Source: Tropicibacter sp. Alg240-R139 (GTDB lineage: Bacteria; Pseudomonadota; Alphaproteobacteria; Rhodobacterales; Rhodobacteraceae). From it: a stretch of DNA of 64,000 bases. A model generated the notes under the pieces. It saw nothing but the letters and a program-made list of their open reading frames with translations. It was not told where the DNA came from and ran no database searches. The stretch is from contig NZ_UNRA01000002.1 of the NCBI RefSeq assembly GCF_900537075.1, forward strand, positions 607,249 to 671,248. Reading direction: 5' to 3'. Of the stretch, positions 53,009 to 60,856 are shown piece by piece. The first letter of the stretch is position 1; every line of letters starts with the position of its first letter. Made by a program: the position numbers and the translations under genes.

Positions 53009-54586
53009 ATGTTGACCCGATTTCTGATGTCCGCAGCTGCACTTGGCCTGACCGCGGGGATGGCTGCGGCCGAATACAAATTAACCATTCTGCACACCAA
53101 CGATTTCCATTCCCGGTTCGAACCGATCAGCAAATATGACAGCGGCTGCGGCGCCGAAGACAACGCCGAGGGCAAGTGCTTTGGCGGTTCAGCCCGGCTG
53201 GTGACGGCCATTGCCGAAGCACGCGAACGCGCAGGCAACTCGATCCTGGTGGATGGTGGCGATCAGTTCCAAGGTTCGCTATTCTACACTTACTATAAGG
53301 GCAAGATCGCTGCCGAGATGATGAACAAGCTGGGCTACGACGGGATGACTGTCGGTAACCACGAATTCGACGATGGGCCAGAGGTGCTGCGGGGCTTTAT
53401 GGATTCGGTTGATTTCCCGGTGCTGATGTCCAACGCGGACGTCACCAAGGAAGAGTTGCTGGCTGACACCCTGATGAAATCGACCGTGATCGAAGAGGGC
53501 GGCGAAAAGATCGGCCTGATTGGCCTGACCCCGCAAGACACGGATGAGCTGGCTAGCCCTGGCCCGAATGTGACATTCAGCGATCCGGTTGCGGCCGTCC
53601 AAGGCGAAGTCGATAAGCTGACCGCTGAAGGCGTGAACAAGATCATCGTCCTCAGCCATTCGGGCTATGCAGTGGACCAAAGGGTGGCGGCAGAAACCAC
53701 CGGTGTGGACGTCATTGTAGGTGGTCATTCCAACACCTACCTCAGCAACGTTTCGGACCGTGCGGCAGGCCCTTATCCAACCGTGGTGAACGAAGTGCAA
53801 ATTGTGCAGGCCTATGCTTATGGTAAGTTCCTGGGCGAGCTGAACGTGACCTTTGATGATGAGGGCAACGTGGTCGACGCCAAGGGTGAGCCATTGGTGA
53901 TGGACGGTGCCGTGACCGAGGACGAGGCCACCGTGGCCCGCATCGCCGAGCTGGCCATGCCGTTGGACGAAATCCGCAACAAAGTGGTTGCAAGCGCGGC
54001 TTCCCCAATCGAGGGCGACCGGGCGGTGTGCCGCATACAGGAATGCCCGATGGGCAATCTGGTGGCTGACGCCATGTTGGACCGGGTGGCTGATCAAGGT
54101 GTAACCATCGCCATCGCAAACTCGGGCGGAATCCGTGCCAGCGTAGATGCGGGCGACGTGACTATGGGCGAAGTGCTGACCGTTCTGCCGTTTCAAAATA
54201 CGCTGTCGACTTTTGAAATCAGTGGTCAAGGCGTGATCGAGGCATTGGAAAACGGCGTCAGCCAGGTCGAAGAAGTCAAGGGCCGCTTCCCGCAGGTCTC
54301 TGGCATTAGCTTTACCTTTGATGCATCGGTCGCTCCTAACGAAGGGCGTGTGAGAGACATCATGGTCGCCAGCGAAGACGGCTTTGTTCCGATTGATCCA
54401 GCGGCGACCTATCTGGTTGTGACCAACAATTACGTTCGTAACGGTGGAGATGGGTACAAGATGTTCTCGGGCGACGACAAGAACGCTTATGACTATGGCC
54501 CGGACCTGGCGGATGTGACGGCAGAGTATCTGGCCGCCAACGCGCCATATCAACCTTATGTGGATGGCCGGATCAAACAGAAGTAA
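53009..54586 (+). CDS. Periplasmic 5'-nucleotidase / UDP-sugar hydrolase (UshA family)
   Basis: A 525-residue secreted phosphoesterase. Signal peptide MLTRFLMSAAALGLTAGMAA, cleaved near AAA-E. The N-terminal metallophosphatase domain has HTNDFHSRFEP, VDGGDQFQGS, VGNHEFDDG and GGHSN; the C-terminal 5'-nucleotidase domain has IANSGGIRASVDAGDVTMGE. It dephosphorylates nucleotides outside the inner membrane so nucleosides can be taken up, which would feed the salvage operon at 30532-35049. AGGGAG precedes the ATG. It is closed by a strong terminator. Confidence 0.93.
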   Translation: MLTRFLMSAAALGLTAGMAAAEYKLTILHTNDFHSRFEPISKYDSGCGAEDNAEGKCFGGSARLVTAIAEARERAGNSILVDGGDQFQGSLFYTYYKGKIAAEMMNKLGYDGMTVGNHEFDDGPEVLRGFMDSVDFPVLMSNADVTKEELLADTLMKSTVIEEGGEKIGLIGLTPQDTDELASPGPNVTFSDPVAAVQGEVDKLTAEGVNKIIVLSHSGYAVDQRVAAETTGVDVIVGGHSNTYLSNVSDRAAGPYPTVVNEVQIVQAYAYGKFLGELNVTFDDEGNVVDAKGEPLVMDGAVTEDEATVARIAELAMPLDEIRNKVVASAASPIEGDRAVCRIQECPMGNLVADAMLDRVADQGVTIAIANSGGIRASVDAGDVTMGEVLTVLPFQNTLSTFEISGQGVIEALENGVSQVEEVKGRFPQVSGISFTFDASVAPNEGRVRDIMVASEDGFVPIDPAATYLVVTNNYVRNGGDGYKMFSGDDKNAYDYGPDLADVTAEYLAANAPYQPYVDGRIKQK

Positions 54587-54607
54587 TCTGTCCAGACAAC
54601 AATTGGC

Positions 54608-54631
54608 AGAGCGCAGGGAAGCCTGCGCTCT
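54608..54631 (+). terminator. Intrinsic terminator of the 5'-nucleotidase gene
   Basis: AGAGCGCAGG (54608-54617), GAAG loop, CCTGCGCTCT (54622-54631), then ATTTTGTT, a textbook Rho-independent terminator 21 bp past the stop. Confidence 0.93.
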
Positions 54632-54697
54632 ATTTTGTTCAGACTGTTCCGCTTGATGGCAGCGAAGTTGCAGAGCAAGTGGCGATCCAATTGGAAC

Positions 54698-54837
54698 GGG
54701 GAGCTCCCGCACCCGATCGATCCCGACTGCGTCGGCACCGCTAGCGGCTTTGGGCCGGGCGCCGGGCAAAGCCCGGCGCCCGGCCCAATGGGAGGAGATG
54801 TTTCGTTAGAAACATTGACGACGGGAGGGAGTGCTTG
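54698..54837 (+). repeat. Dispersed structured repeat, complete copy (A + palindrome + B)
   Basis: Module A is 54704-54756; a 16-bp perfect palindrome (54752-54767 with 54771-54786, loop AAA, extendable by two A-T pairs) joins it to module B at 54784-54833. In B, GATGTTTC pairs with GAAACATT around GTTA. This is the only complete, uninterrupted copy in the window. It lies past the terminator of the 5'-nucleotidase gene and before the SRAP gene; the 355-bp gap holds nothing else recognisable. Confidence 0.88.
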
Positions 54838-54941
54838 GAGGCTGAACCTTGTCTGGCCAATGTCGGCTCCGTGCCTGGAAACAAATGGACGCAACCGATC
54901 GGATGTTGAGCTTTGGCAAGGTCACACACTAAGCTGTCAGC

Positions 54942-55631
54942 ATGTGCGGACGATTTGCCATCACCCTGCCCAACGATGCCATGGCGCAGCTGTTTGCGGC
55001 GCAACCTTCCAACGCGTTGCCTGCGGTTCCAGGTTTCAATGTTTGCCCGACCAACCAAGTTCACGTTGTGCGCACAAGCGAGACCGGCAGGAAATTGTTA
55101 CCCATGCGATGGGGGTTTCTGCCGCAGTGGTACAAGGCCGAAAACGGCGGCCCGCTGTTGATCAACGCGCGCGCCGAAACCTTGGCCGAGAAACCGGCTT
55201 TCCGCGCCGCCTGTCGTGAACGGCGCTGCCTTCTGGTCGCCACTGGTTTCTATGAATGGACCAAATCGGCGCAAGACACGCGGTTGCCTTGGTACATCCA
55301 TCGCCGTGATAGCGCGCCCATTGCCTTTGCCGGCGTCTGGCAGGATTGGGGCACGGCCGAATCGCGGCAAGCCACATGTGCCATCGTCACGACGCAGGCC
55401 AATGCTCACATGTCCAAGATTCATCACCGTATGCCCCTGATTCTGGAACCTGACGACTGGGCCTTGTGGCTGGGGGAGCGGGGCAAAGGCGCAGCGCGCT
55501 TGATGAAGCCTGGTGCCGAAAATGTGCTGGACTATTTTCGGGTCGATCCAGCAGTAAACTCGAACCGGGCCCACGGTCCTGAACTGATTGAACCTTTTGA
55601 GGACGACCAAAGTGCGCCTCAAGAGGGCTGA
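54942..55631 (+). CDS. SOS response-associated peptidase (SRAP/YedK/HMCES family)
   Basis: A 229-residue SRAP-domain protein. Cys2 (MCGRF) is the residue that crosslinks to abasic DNA; NVCPTNQ, NARAETLAEKPAFR, GFYEW and the His in HHRMPLIL complete the active site. It shields abasic sites in single-stranded DNA. No LexA box was obvious in front of it. A MarR pseudogene on the opposite strand ends 16 bp after its stop. Confidence 0.93.
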   Translation: MCGRFAITLPNDAMAQLFAAQPSNALPAVPGFNVCPTNQVHVVRTSETGRKLLPMRWGFLPQWYKAENGGPLLINARAETLAEKPAFRAACRERRCLLVATGFYEWTKSAQDTRLPWYIHRRDSAPIAFAGVWQDWGTAESRQATCAIVTTQANAHMSKIHHRMPLILEPDDWALWLGERGKGAARLMKPGAENVLDYFRVDPAVNSNRAHGPELIEPFEDDQSAPQEG

Positions 55632-55646
55632 ACGACTCTGACCTTG

Positions 55647-55984
55647 TCACGCCACCTGACATGTCGGCGTCCGTGGTCTTATTGAGCACGTGATGAGTTG
55701 TTTTTGCTCTGTGTTGGTCGACCTCGGCGGCATTTCGGGATGAAGCGTCTCGACATAGGGGGCGCTGTATCCAGAAGCTCTGGTCCCGCAGCAGAGAGAT
55801 GCAAGCATTTGGCCCTAGGGCCACGTTTTGATAGCGCGCGCAGAAAAATAAGCGCACACCGGGCTTATCGATAATTTTGCCCAAGGTTGCCCGGTCATGG
55901 TCTACCAACTCGGCGAGCGATACTTGGTCTAAGGCCAGGGCTGGTTCCGATGGCCGCAAGCGCGATAAGCTGTCCTGGGGTCAT
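55647..55984 (-). pseudogene. Frameshifted MarR-family regulator remnant
   Basis: Read on the minus strand, pieces of one MarR protein appear in successive frames. MTPGQLIALAAIGTSPGL (from 55984) continues, after dropping one base near 55930, as DQVSLAELVDHDRATLGKII. After a frame change near 55863 (several bases of the expected LEARG region are missing) comes RCALIFLRALSKRGPRAKCL, then HLSAAGPELLDTAPPM. After another shift near 55740 a frame gives TEQKQLI. These match, in order, the MarR helix 1-2 region, recognition helix, wing and C-terminal helix. At least three frame breaks mean it is dead. The N-terminus may reach about 56100. The rest of the 580-bp gap shows no gene. Confidence 0.75.
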
Positions 55985-56211
55985 TTAGAGCCCGATTTGC
56001 GCCATTCGACCCGCAAACAACGGATCCGAGATCTGATTGGGTCGTCGGATCGTGTTGCTGTGCAAGGAAAACTTGTTATCCGCTCGCTCTCTACTCAGTT
56101 CGTCTGTTGCGCAACGTCGATGAAATTAGTCAAAAGTCACGACATACAATCAGCAGTGAAAGCCCTCTAACACCAACAGTCAGGGTTTTCCTTGGCTACA
56201 TGCCAGGTTAG

Positions 56212-57282
56212 ATGCAGGGCATGGCCATATCCTTTGCTTCACTGCCAGATCTTTATGTTCACGGGTTTGACACCGTGATCGATGTTCGCAGCCCTGCTGA
56301 ACATGCCGAGGATCATTTGCCCGGTGCCGTCAATCTGCCGGTTCTGGACGATGAAGAGCGCGCACGGGTCGGTACCATTTATGTACAGGAAAGCCCGTTT
56401 CTAGCTCGAAAGCTGGGTGCGGCGCTGGTGTTTCGCAATGCGGCTAACGCCATCGAACAGAGGCTCAGCCATCACGAGGGCAGTTGGCGGCCCTTGATCT
56501 ATTGCTGGCGCGGTGGCCAGCGGTCTGGCTCATTTACCTGGATGCTGCAGCAAATCGGGTGGCGGGCCGATGTAGTCGAAGGGGGATATCGCACCTATCG
56601 GCGATTGGTGAAGCGGTATCTGTATGATGACCCACTGCCGCATCGGATGGTAGCGCTGGATGGGTTCACCGGTACGGCCAAGACCGACCTCCTCAAGGTG
56701 TTAAAGTCACGCGGCGTTCAGGTGTTGGACTTGGAAGATCTGGCTAACCACCGCGGTTCCCTGTTGGGGGCGATGCCGGGCGGGCAACCCAGCCAGAAAG
56801 GGTTTGAATCCGTGCTGGCGGGTGCGCTGTGTGCACTGGACCCGGCGTATCCCGTGGTTGTCGAGGCGGAAAGCAGCAAGATCGGAGAACGCATCTTGCC
56901 GCCGTCGCTGTGGGTTGCTCTGAAAGCGGCGCCGAGGATCGAAGTGCAGGCGACGATTGAGGCGCGCACAGATTATCTGGTGCAAGCCTATGACGACATC
57001 CTGTCAGATGCCGTGGTGTTGCGCGAACGGCTGGAGTATCTGCGGCAGCGCCGTGGGCACGAAGTTGTTGATGGTTGGTTTGAGTTGATCAATGCAGGGA
57101 ACAAAGCGGGCGTAACGCGGGCGTTGATGGAACAGCATTATGACCCTTCGTACCTGAAATCGCGTAAAGCGCACGTCATGCAGGTGATCGGACAGGTTCA
57201 GGTCGACCAATTGGATGGATCGGGGTTAGAAGCGGCTGCGGTGCGGGTTGAGAAGATGCTGCAGCGGTTGCACTTGCCTTGA
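56212..57282 (+). CDS. mnmH: tRNA 2-selenouridine synthase
   Basis: A 356-residue SelU/MnmH. The N-terminal rhodanese domain has the catalytic Cys C98 in IYCWRGGQRSGS. The P-loop region reads DGFTGTAKTDLL (about 150-161): Ala stands where GxTGxGKT has its last Gly, but Lys-Thr remain. It swaps sulfur for selenium on the wobble 2-thiouridine of tRNAs, using selenophosphate from SelD, whose fused gene is convergent next door. Start 56212 or 56221 are both possible. It is full length. Confidence 0.92.
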   Translation: MQGMAISFASLPDLYVHGFDTVIDVRSPAEHAEDHLPGAVNLPVLDDEERARVGTIYVQESPFLARKLGAALVFRNAANAIEQRLSHHEGSWRPLIYCWRGGQRSGSFTWMLQQIGWRADVVEGGYRTYRRLVKRYLYDDPLPHRMVALDGFTGTAKTDLLKVLKSRGVQVLDLEDLANHRGSLLGAMPGGQPSQKGFESVLAGALCALDPAYPVVVEAESSKIGERILPPSLWVALKAAPRIEVQATIEARTDYLVQAYDDILSDAVVLRERLEYLRQRRGHEVVDGWFELINAGNKAGVTRALMEQHYDPSYLKSRKAHVMQVIGQVQVDQLDGSGLEAAAVRVEKMLQRLHLP

Positions 57283-57308
57283 TGTTCTGCGTGGCTTGCA
57301 TGCGCGAA

Positions 57309-57387
57309 GAGCTCCCGCCCGTCGTCGATGCCCCTTGCGGGACACCTCCTCCCGTTGGGCCGGGCGCCGCGCTACGCGCGGCGCGTC
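57309..57387 (-). repeat. Dispersed structured repeat, palindrome plus module B
   Basis: On the minus strand a 9-bp GCGCCGCGC palindrome (loop GTA) precedes module B (complement of 57310-57359), where GGTGTCCC pairs with GGGGCATC around GCAA. B starts 27 nt past the mnmH stop. The 235-bp gap between convergent mnmH and selD contains no other feature. Confidence 0.85.
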
Positions 57388-57517
57388 ATCGCAGAACGCT
57401 GGCAGTGTGAAAAAAGGCGAGAGGGTGCAACCCCAGGAACGCCCATGTTCTCCAAGGTCAACTGACTGGTGATATGGAAAAAAGCTTGTTTGGTTTCGGC
57501 GTGGTACGGCTTAGTTT

Positions 57518-59674
57518 TCAGATTTTGACGCTCAATGCGGAGCCGTTGGTCAGGACACCAATTTGTGCGGCTGGATACCCGGCAGCCTGCAGCGCATTGA
57601 GCAGGTCCTCTGCCGCATCATTTGGAACTGCGGCTAGCAAACCTCCGGCGGTTTGAGGATCAAAAAGCAGATCGGCCTTACCACCCGCAGGCAGCTCAGC
57701 TGCCAGGCTGCGGTTTTCGGGAAAGAGCGTGGAACGTGTGCCTTGGGCTGCCAAGGCTTCGGCTCCGGGCAGTGCAGGGATAGCAGCCAAATCCAGCTCT
57801 GCGCCGCATCCAGACGCCTCAACCATGCCCTGTAGGTGCCCCGCTAAGCCAAACCCGGTCACATCTGTCATCGCATGCGCCTCGGCCAGAACACGTGACG
57901 CTTTACCCTGGGGCCGCGTCATGTGACCCAGCGCCGTTGCCACCCAATCGCCGCGTGCCTGGCCTGCCATTTCGGCGGCCATAATCACGCCGCTACCAAT
58001 CGGTTTAGTGAGGATCAGTACGTCGCCCGGTTTGCCGCCACTTAATGTGATCGGAGGGTGCGCGCAGAGTCCCGTCAAGGTGAAACCGATAGTCAGTTCA
58101 TCCCCGACCGATGTATGCCCGCCAACGATTTCGGCACCAGCGTCTCCGATCGCTTGGTTGGCCGTATCCATAATTTCGTTCAATGTGCGTTGCTGCAGAT
58201 CGGGGGCAAGGCGTGGCAGGATCAGCGTCACCGTTGCTGCCTGTGGTTCGGCCCCCATGGCCCAGATGTCGCCCAAGGCGTGCACTGCGGCGATGCGGGT
58301 CATCACAACCGGATCGTCGGTCAGGCTGCGCAGGTGGTCCGAGGTCATGACCTGTTGCACGCCGCCTGTCCGCAACAAGGCCGCATCATCGCCGGGCAGG
58401 GCGGTGACATCCCCGCGACGCGAGACCATCGGCGTCAACGCCTGCCGCAACGTGCTGCGCCCGACTTTCGCTCCGCAGCCACCACACATGGGCTTGTCTC
58501 CCAGCGCCTCATCCATCCCCGCCGTGTGTTCTGTCGGTAGCTTGGCGGCTGGCATCACAGGCAGATCGCGGAACCGGTTCATAAAGGTCTGGTCGATGTG
58601 GTCTTTCCATCGCCACATCAGCCCACCTTGAAAAGCCGTGCCCAAACGGTCGGCCAGAGCGGATTTTCCACCCAACGAGATCAGTTTGAGGTAGTCGCGC
58701 TGTGGTTTGTAAGTCTTGATCCGACCGACGCCGACAGCCGCACGGAGGTTGGCGAACAGGATCGGCGCCTCGCGAACAGCGAAGACACCGGCCTTGGGGC
58801 GGGGGGCATGGCTGAGATGCGCGCAGTCGCCTGCCGCAAATACCGAAGGGTCGCTGGAACGGAGGTGGTCGTCGACAGTGATGAAGCCGTCGTGCAGGCT
58901 CAGGCCGCTTTTGGTCATCCAGTCATACGGGCGCGCACCTGCGGCCCCGGTGATGAAGTCGGCCTTGATCTCTTGCCCGGAACTTAGGATCAGCCTGCTG
59001 CGTTCGAGCCGCGCCACGCCCGTATTCTCGATCAGGGTGATGCCCAGTTCGGTCATGGATTGACGGATCAGCCGCGCCGCTCGCAGGCCAGTAGCGTTCA
59101 ACGCCTTGGCTTGGTCGACAAGCGTAATTTCGGCTGGACGTCCCCGCGATTTTAGTGCGTGAGCCATGGCCATGACCAATTCTGCCCCGGCCACTCCGCC
59201 ACCAATGACGACCACACGGGCTGGGCCAGTCCCTGCCACGTAAGTCGCCCATCTTTCAGCAAAGGGGCCAAGGGGTTTGGCTGGCACTGCGTGATCCGAA
59301 AAACCAGGCACCGCTGGCATATCCGATGTGATGCCCACGTTGACCGAAGCCACATCATAAGCAATGGGCGGACGCCCGTCGACTGCCACGGTCTTTGCAG
59401 CGGCATCCATCCCGGTCACGGCGCCCAGAACCAGGCGTGCGCCTGCAAAGCGCGCCAGCCGCACCAAATCAATATCCAGATTGTCCCGCTTGTAGTGCCC
59501 CGCAACAAACCCCGGTAACATGCCGGAATAGGGTGCCGTCGGACCGGGGTTAATCAGGGTCAGGCGCGCGCCCGGCAAGCGCGACATGCCCCATTTACGC
59601 AGCACCAACGCGTGGCTGTGCCCCCCTCCGATCAGCACCAGGTCGCGGGTCAAGGGCAGGGGCGGGTTGTGCAT
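57518..59674 (-). CDS. selD: NADH-dehydrogenase-like oxidoreductase fused to selenide, water dikinase
   Basis: A 718-residue fusion. Residues 1-370 are an NDH-2/pyridine-nucleotide-disulfide-type flavoprotein (LVLIGGGHSHALVLRKWG, then VVVIGGGVAGAELVMAMAH and VFAAGDCAHL). Residues about 390-718 are SelD: CGGCGAKVG with C400 and K403 at the positions of the E. coli catalytic Cys17 and Lys20, then LPGDDAALL and VGGHTSVGDELTIG. SelD makes selenophosphate from selenide and ATP; the flavoprotein half may supply reduced selenium, which is inferred. It is convergent with mnmH, its user. No selA/selB/selC are visible. Confidence 0.93.
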   Translation of the reverse strand: MHNPPLPLTRDLVLIGGGHSHALVLRKWGMSRLPGARLTLINPGPTAPYSGMLPGFVAGHYKRDNLDIDLVRLARFAGARLVLGAVTGMDAAAKTVAVDGRPPIAYDVASVNVGITSDMPAVPGFSDHAVPAKPLGPFAERWATYVAGTGPARVVVIGGGVAGAELVMAMAHALKSRGRPAEITLVDQAKALNATGLRAARLIRQSMTELGITLIENTGVARLERSRLILSSGQEIKADFITGAAGARPYDWMTKSGLSLHDGFITVDDHLRSSDPSVFAAGDCAHLSHAPRPKAGVFAVREAPILFANLRAAVGVGRIKTYKPQRDYLKLISLGGKSALADRLGTAFQGGLMWRWKDHIDQTFMNRFRDLPVMPAAKLPTEHTAGMDEALGDKPMCGGCGAKVGRSTLRQALTPMVSRRGDVTALPGDDAALLRTGGVQQVMTSDHLRSLTDDPVVMTRIAAVHALGDIWAMGAEPQAATVTLILPRLAPDLQQRTLNEIMDTANQAIGDAGAEIVGGHTSVGDELTIGFTLTGLCAHPPITLSGGKPGDVLILTKPIGSGVIMAAEMAGQARGDWVATALGHMTRPQGKASRVLAEAHAMTDVTGFGLAGHLQGMVEASGCGAELDLAAIPALPGAEALAAQGTRSTLFPENRSLAAELPAGGKADLLFDPQTAGGLLAAVPNDAAEDLLNALQAAGYPAAQIGVLTNGSALSVKI

Positions 59675-59689
59675 CTGTCAGCCTTCGCG

Positions 59690-60082
59690 TCAGGCGGTGG
59701 AATCCTTGTCGCCCTCGGTCTTTTCGACCACAGGCACATCATGAGTGGCCCATATGCCGTCTTGTTCAGCTCCGGGCAAGGTCTCGGGTGTTTCGCTCAT
59801 GTGGATGTGAGCCTTGGCGATGAAATGTGCCGTCACCGGGGCCGTAAGGAACAGGAAGAGCGTGATCAGCAACTCGTGCAACGACAAATGATGCTCGATG
59901 GCGATGGAATGAAAGATTGATGCCAGAAGAACGCCGCCAACGCCAAGCGTTGTCGCCTTGGTCGGCGCATGCAAGCGCGACATGGCGTCCCTGAGTTTGA
60001 GCAGCCCAAAAGAGCCGACAAAGCCAAAGATGCCTGAGACGATCAGGAAAAAGGCGATGAGTGCTTCGAATGCGGTTTCCAT
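59690..60082 (-). CDS. mrpG: Na+/H+ (or K+/H+) antiporter subunit G
   Basis: A 130-residue protein with three membrane helices in the first 90 residues (GIFGFVGSFGLLKLRDAMSRLHAPTKATTLG is the MrpG region) and a charged tail. It is one subunit of the multi-subunit Mrp antiporter. AAGGAGGGG precedes ATG 60082. Last gene of the mrp operon; selD follows on the same strand after 15 bp. Confidence 0.9.
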   Translation of the reverse strand: METAFEALIAFFLIVSGIFGFVGSFGLLKLRDAMSRLHAPTKATTLGVGGVLLASIFHSIAIEHHLSLHELLITLFLFLTAPVTAHFIAKAHIHMSETPETLPGAEQDGIWATHDVPVVEKTEGDKDSTA

Positions 60083-60092
60083 GTGCCCCTCC

Positions 60093-60362
60093 TTATTCGA
60101 TGATGTTGCCGCGCAACAAAAAGCGCGCGTAAGCCACGGTAGAAACAAAACCCAGCATGGCGATGATCATGGCAGCCTCGAAAAACACTTCGGTCCCCAA
60201 AGATAGGCCATAGAGGATCATCAGGGCGATGGCGTTGATCACCATCGTGTCCAGCGCCAGAACCTTGTCACCGACGCCTTTGGCGGTTGCGATCTTGTAG
60301 AGGTTCATCAGCAGCGCGGCGCCGAAACAGGAAAAGGTGAAGTAGATTGCATAGGTGATCAT
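60093..60362 (-). CDS. mrpF: Na+/H+ antiporter subunit F
   Basis: An 89-residue protein with three helices. GVGDKVLALDTMVINAIALM is the MrpF signature. It is a membrane subunit of the Mrp antiporter in the inner membrane. Its start overlaps mrpE by 4 bp and mrpG starts 10 bp after its stop. Confidence 0.92.
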   Translation of the reverse strand: MITYAIYFTFSCFGAALLMNLYKIATAKGVGDKVLALDTMVINAIALMILYGLSLGTEVFFEAAMIIAMLGFVSTVAYARFLLRGNIIE

Positions 60363-60856
60363 TCGAAAATCTCCTTCAGTCGGCGTTCGTATCGTTGTTT
60401 GATCTCGTCTCGCACGGCGTCTGGATCAGAGGCGTCAAGACAGTGAACCAGCAGGTTGTGCCCCTCAGCCGACAGATCGGCGGTGACTGTGCCGGGTGTC
60501 ATGGTGATGGTACCCGCCAGCACGGTAATCGCCTCGGGCGTGCGCAAATCCAACGGTACGCAGACCCAGGCGGGTTGGCGATCTTGATCCCGTTTGAAAA
60601 GGATGATGCGGGCCACGACAATGTTGGCCACGACGATATCATAGAGCACCACCAAGATGTATTCGATCACCATAAGCCAGTTGCGTAGCTTGGGTTGGTC
60701 CGGCCAATAAGGCTGTGTGACAAAAGGGATGACAACCCCCAGAAACAGGCCGAAGATAAGCGAGTTGAGGGACAGTGAATTGGCCAACAACATCCAAACC
60801 AGCGTTAGCAGCAGAGTCATATGCGGGTGGGGAAAGATTCGGCGAAGCAGTTTCAT
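60359..60856 (-). CDS. mrpE: Na+/H+ antiporter subunit E
   Basis: A 165-residue subunit with two N-terminal helices (about 12-35 and 55-80) and a cytoplasmic domain with ITVLAGTITMTPGTVTADLS and LLVHCLDASDPDAVRDEIKQ, the MrpE pattern. Overlaps mrpD and mrpF by 4 bp each, so all are coupled. Confidence 0.93.
   Translation of the reverse strand: MKLLRRIFPHPHMTLLLTLVWMLLANSLSLNSLIFGLFLGVVIPFVTQPYWPDQPKLRNWLMVIEYILVVLYDIVVANIVVARIILFKRDQDRQPAWVCVPLDLRTPEAITVLAGTITMTPGTVTADLSAEGHNLLVHCLDASDPDAVRDEIKQRYERRLKEIFE

Noticed and set aside
53279-54769. 496-codon minus-strand open frame
   Set aside because: Antisense to the 5'-nucleotidase; it even begins inside the dispersed repeat.
55387-55959. 190-codon minus-strand frame overlapping the SRAP gene
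   Set aside because: Only its first 30 residues make sense, as one piece of the frameshifted MarR remnant; the rest is antisense to SRAP.
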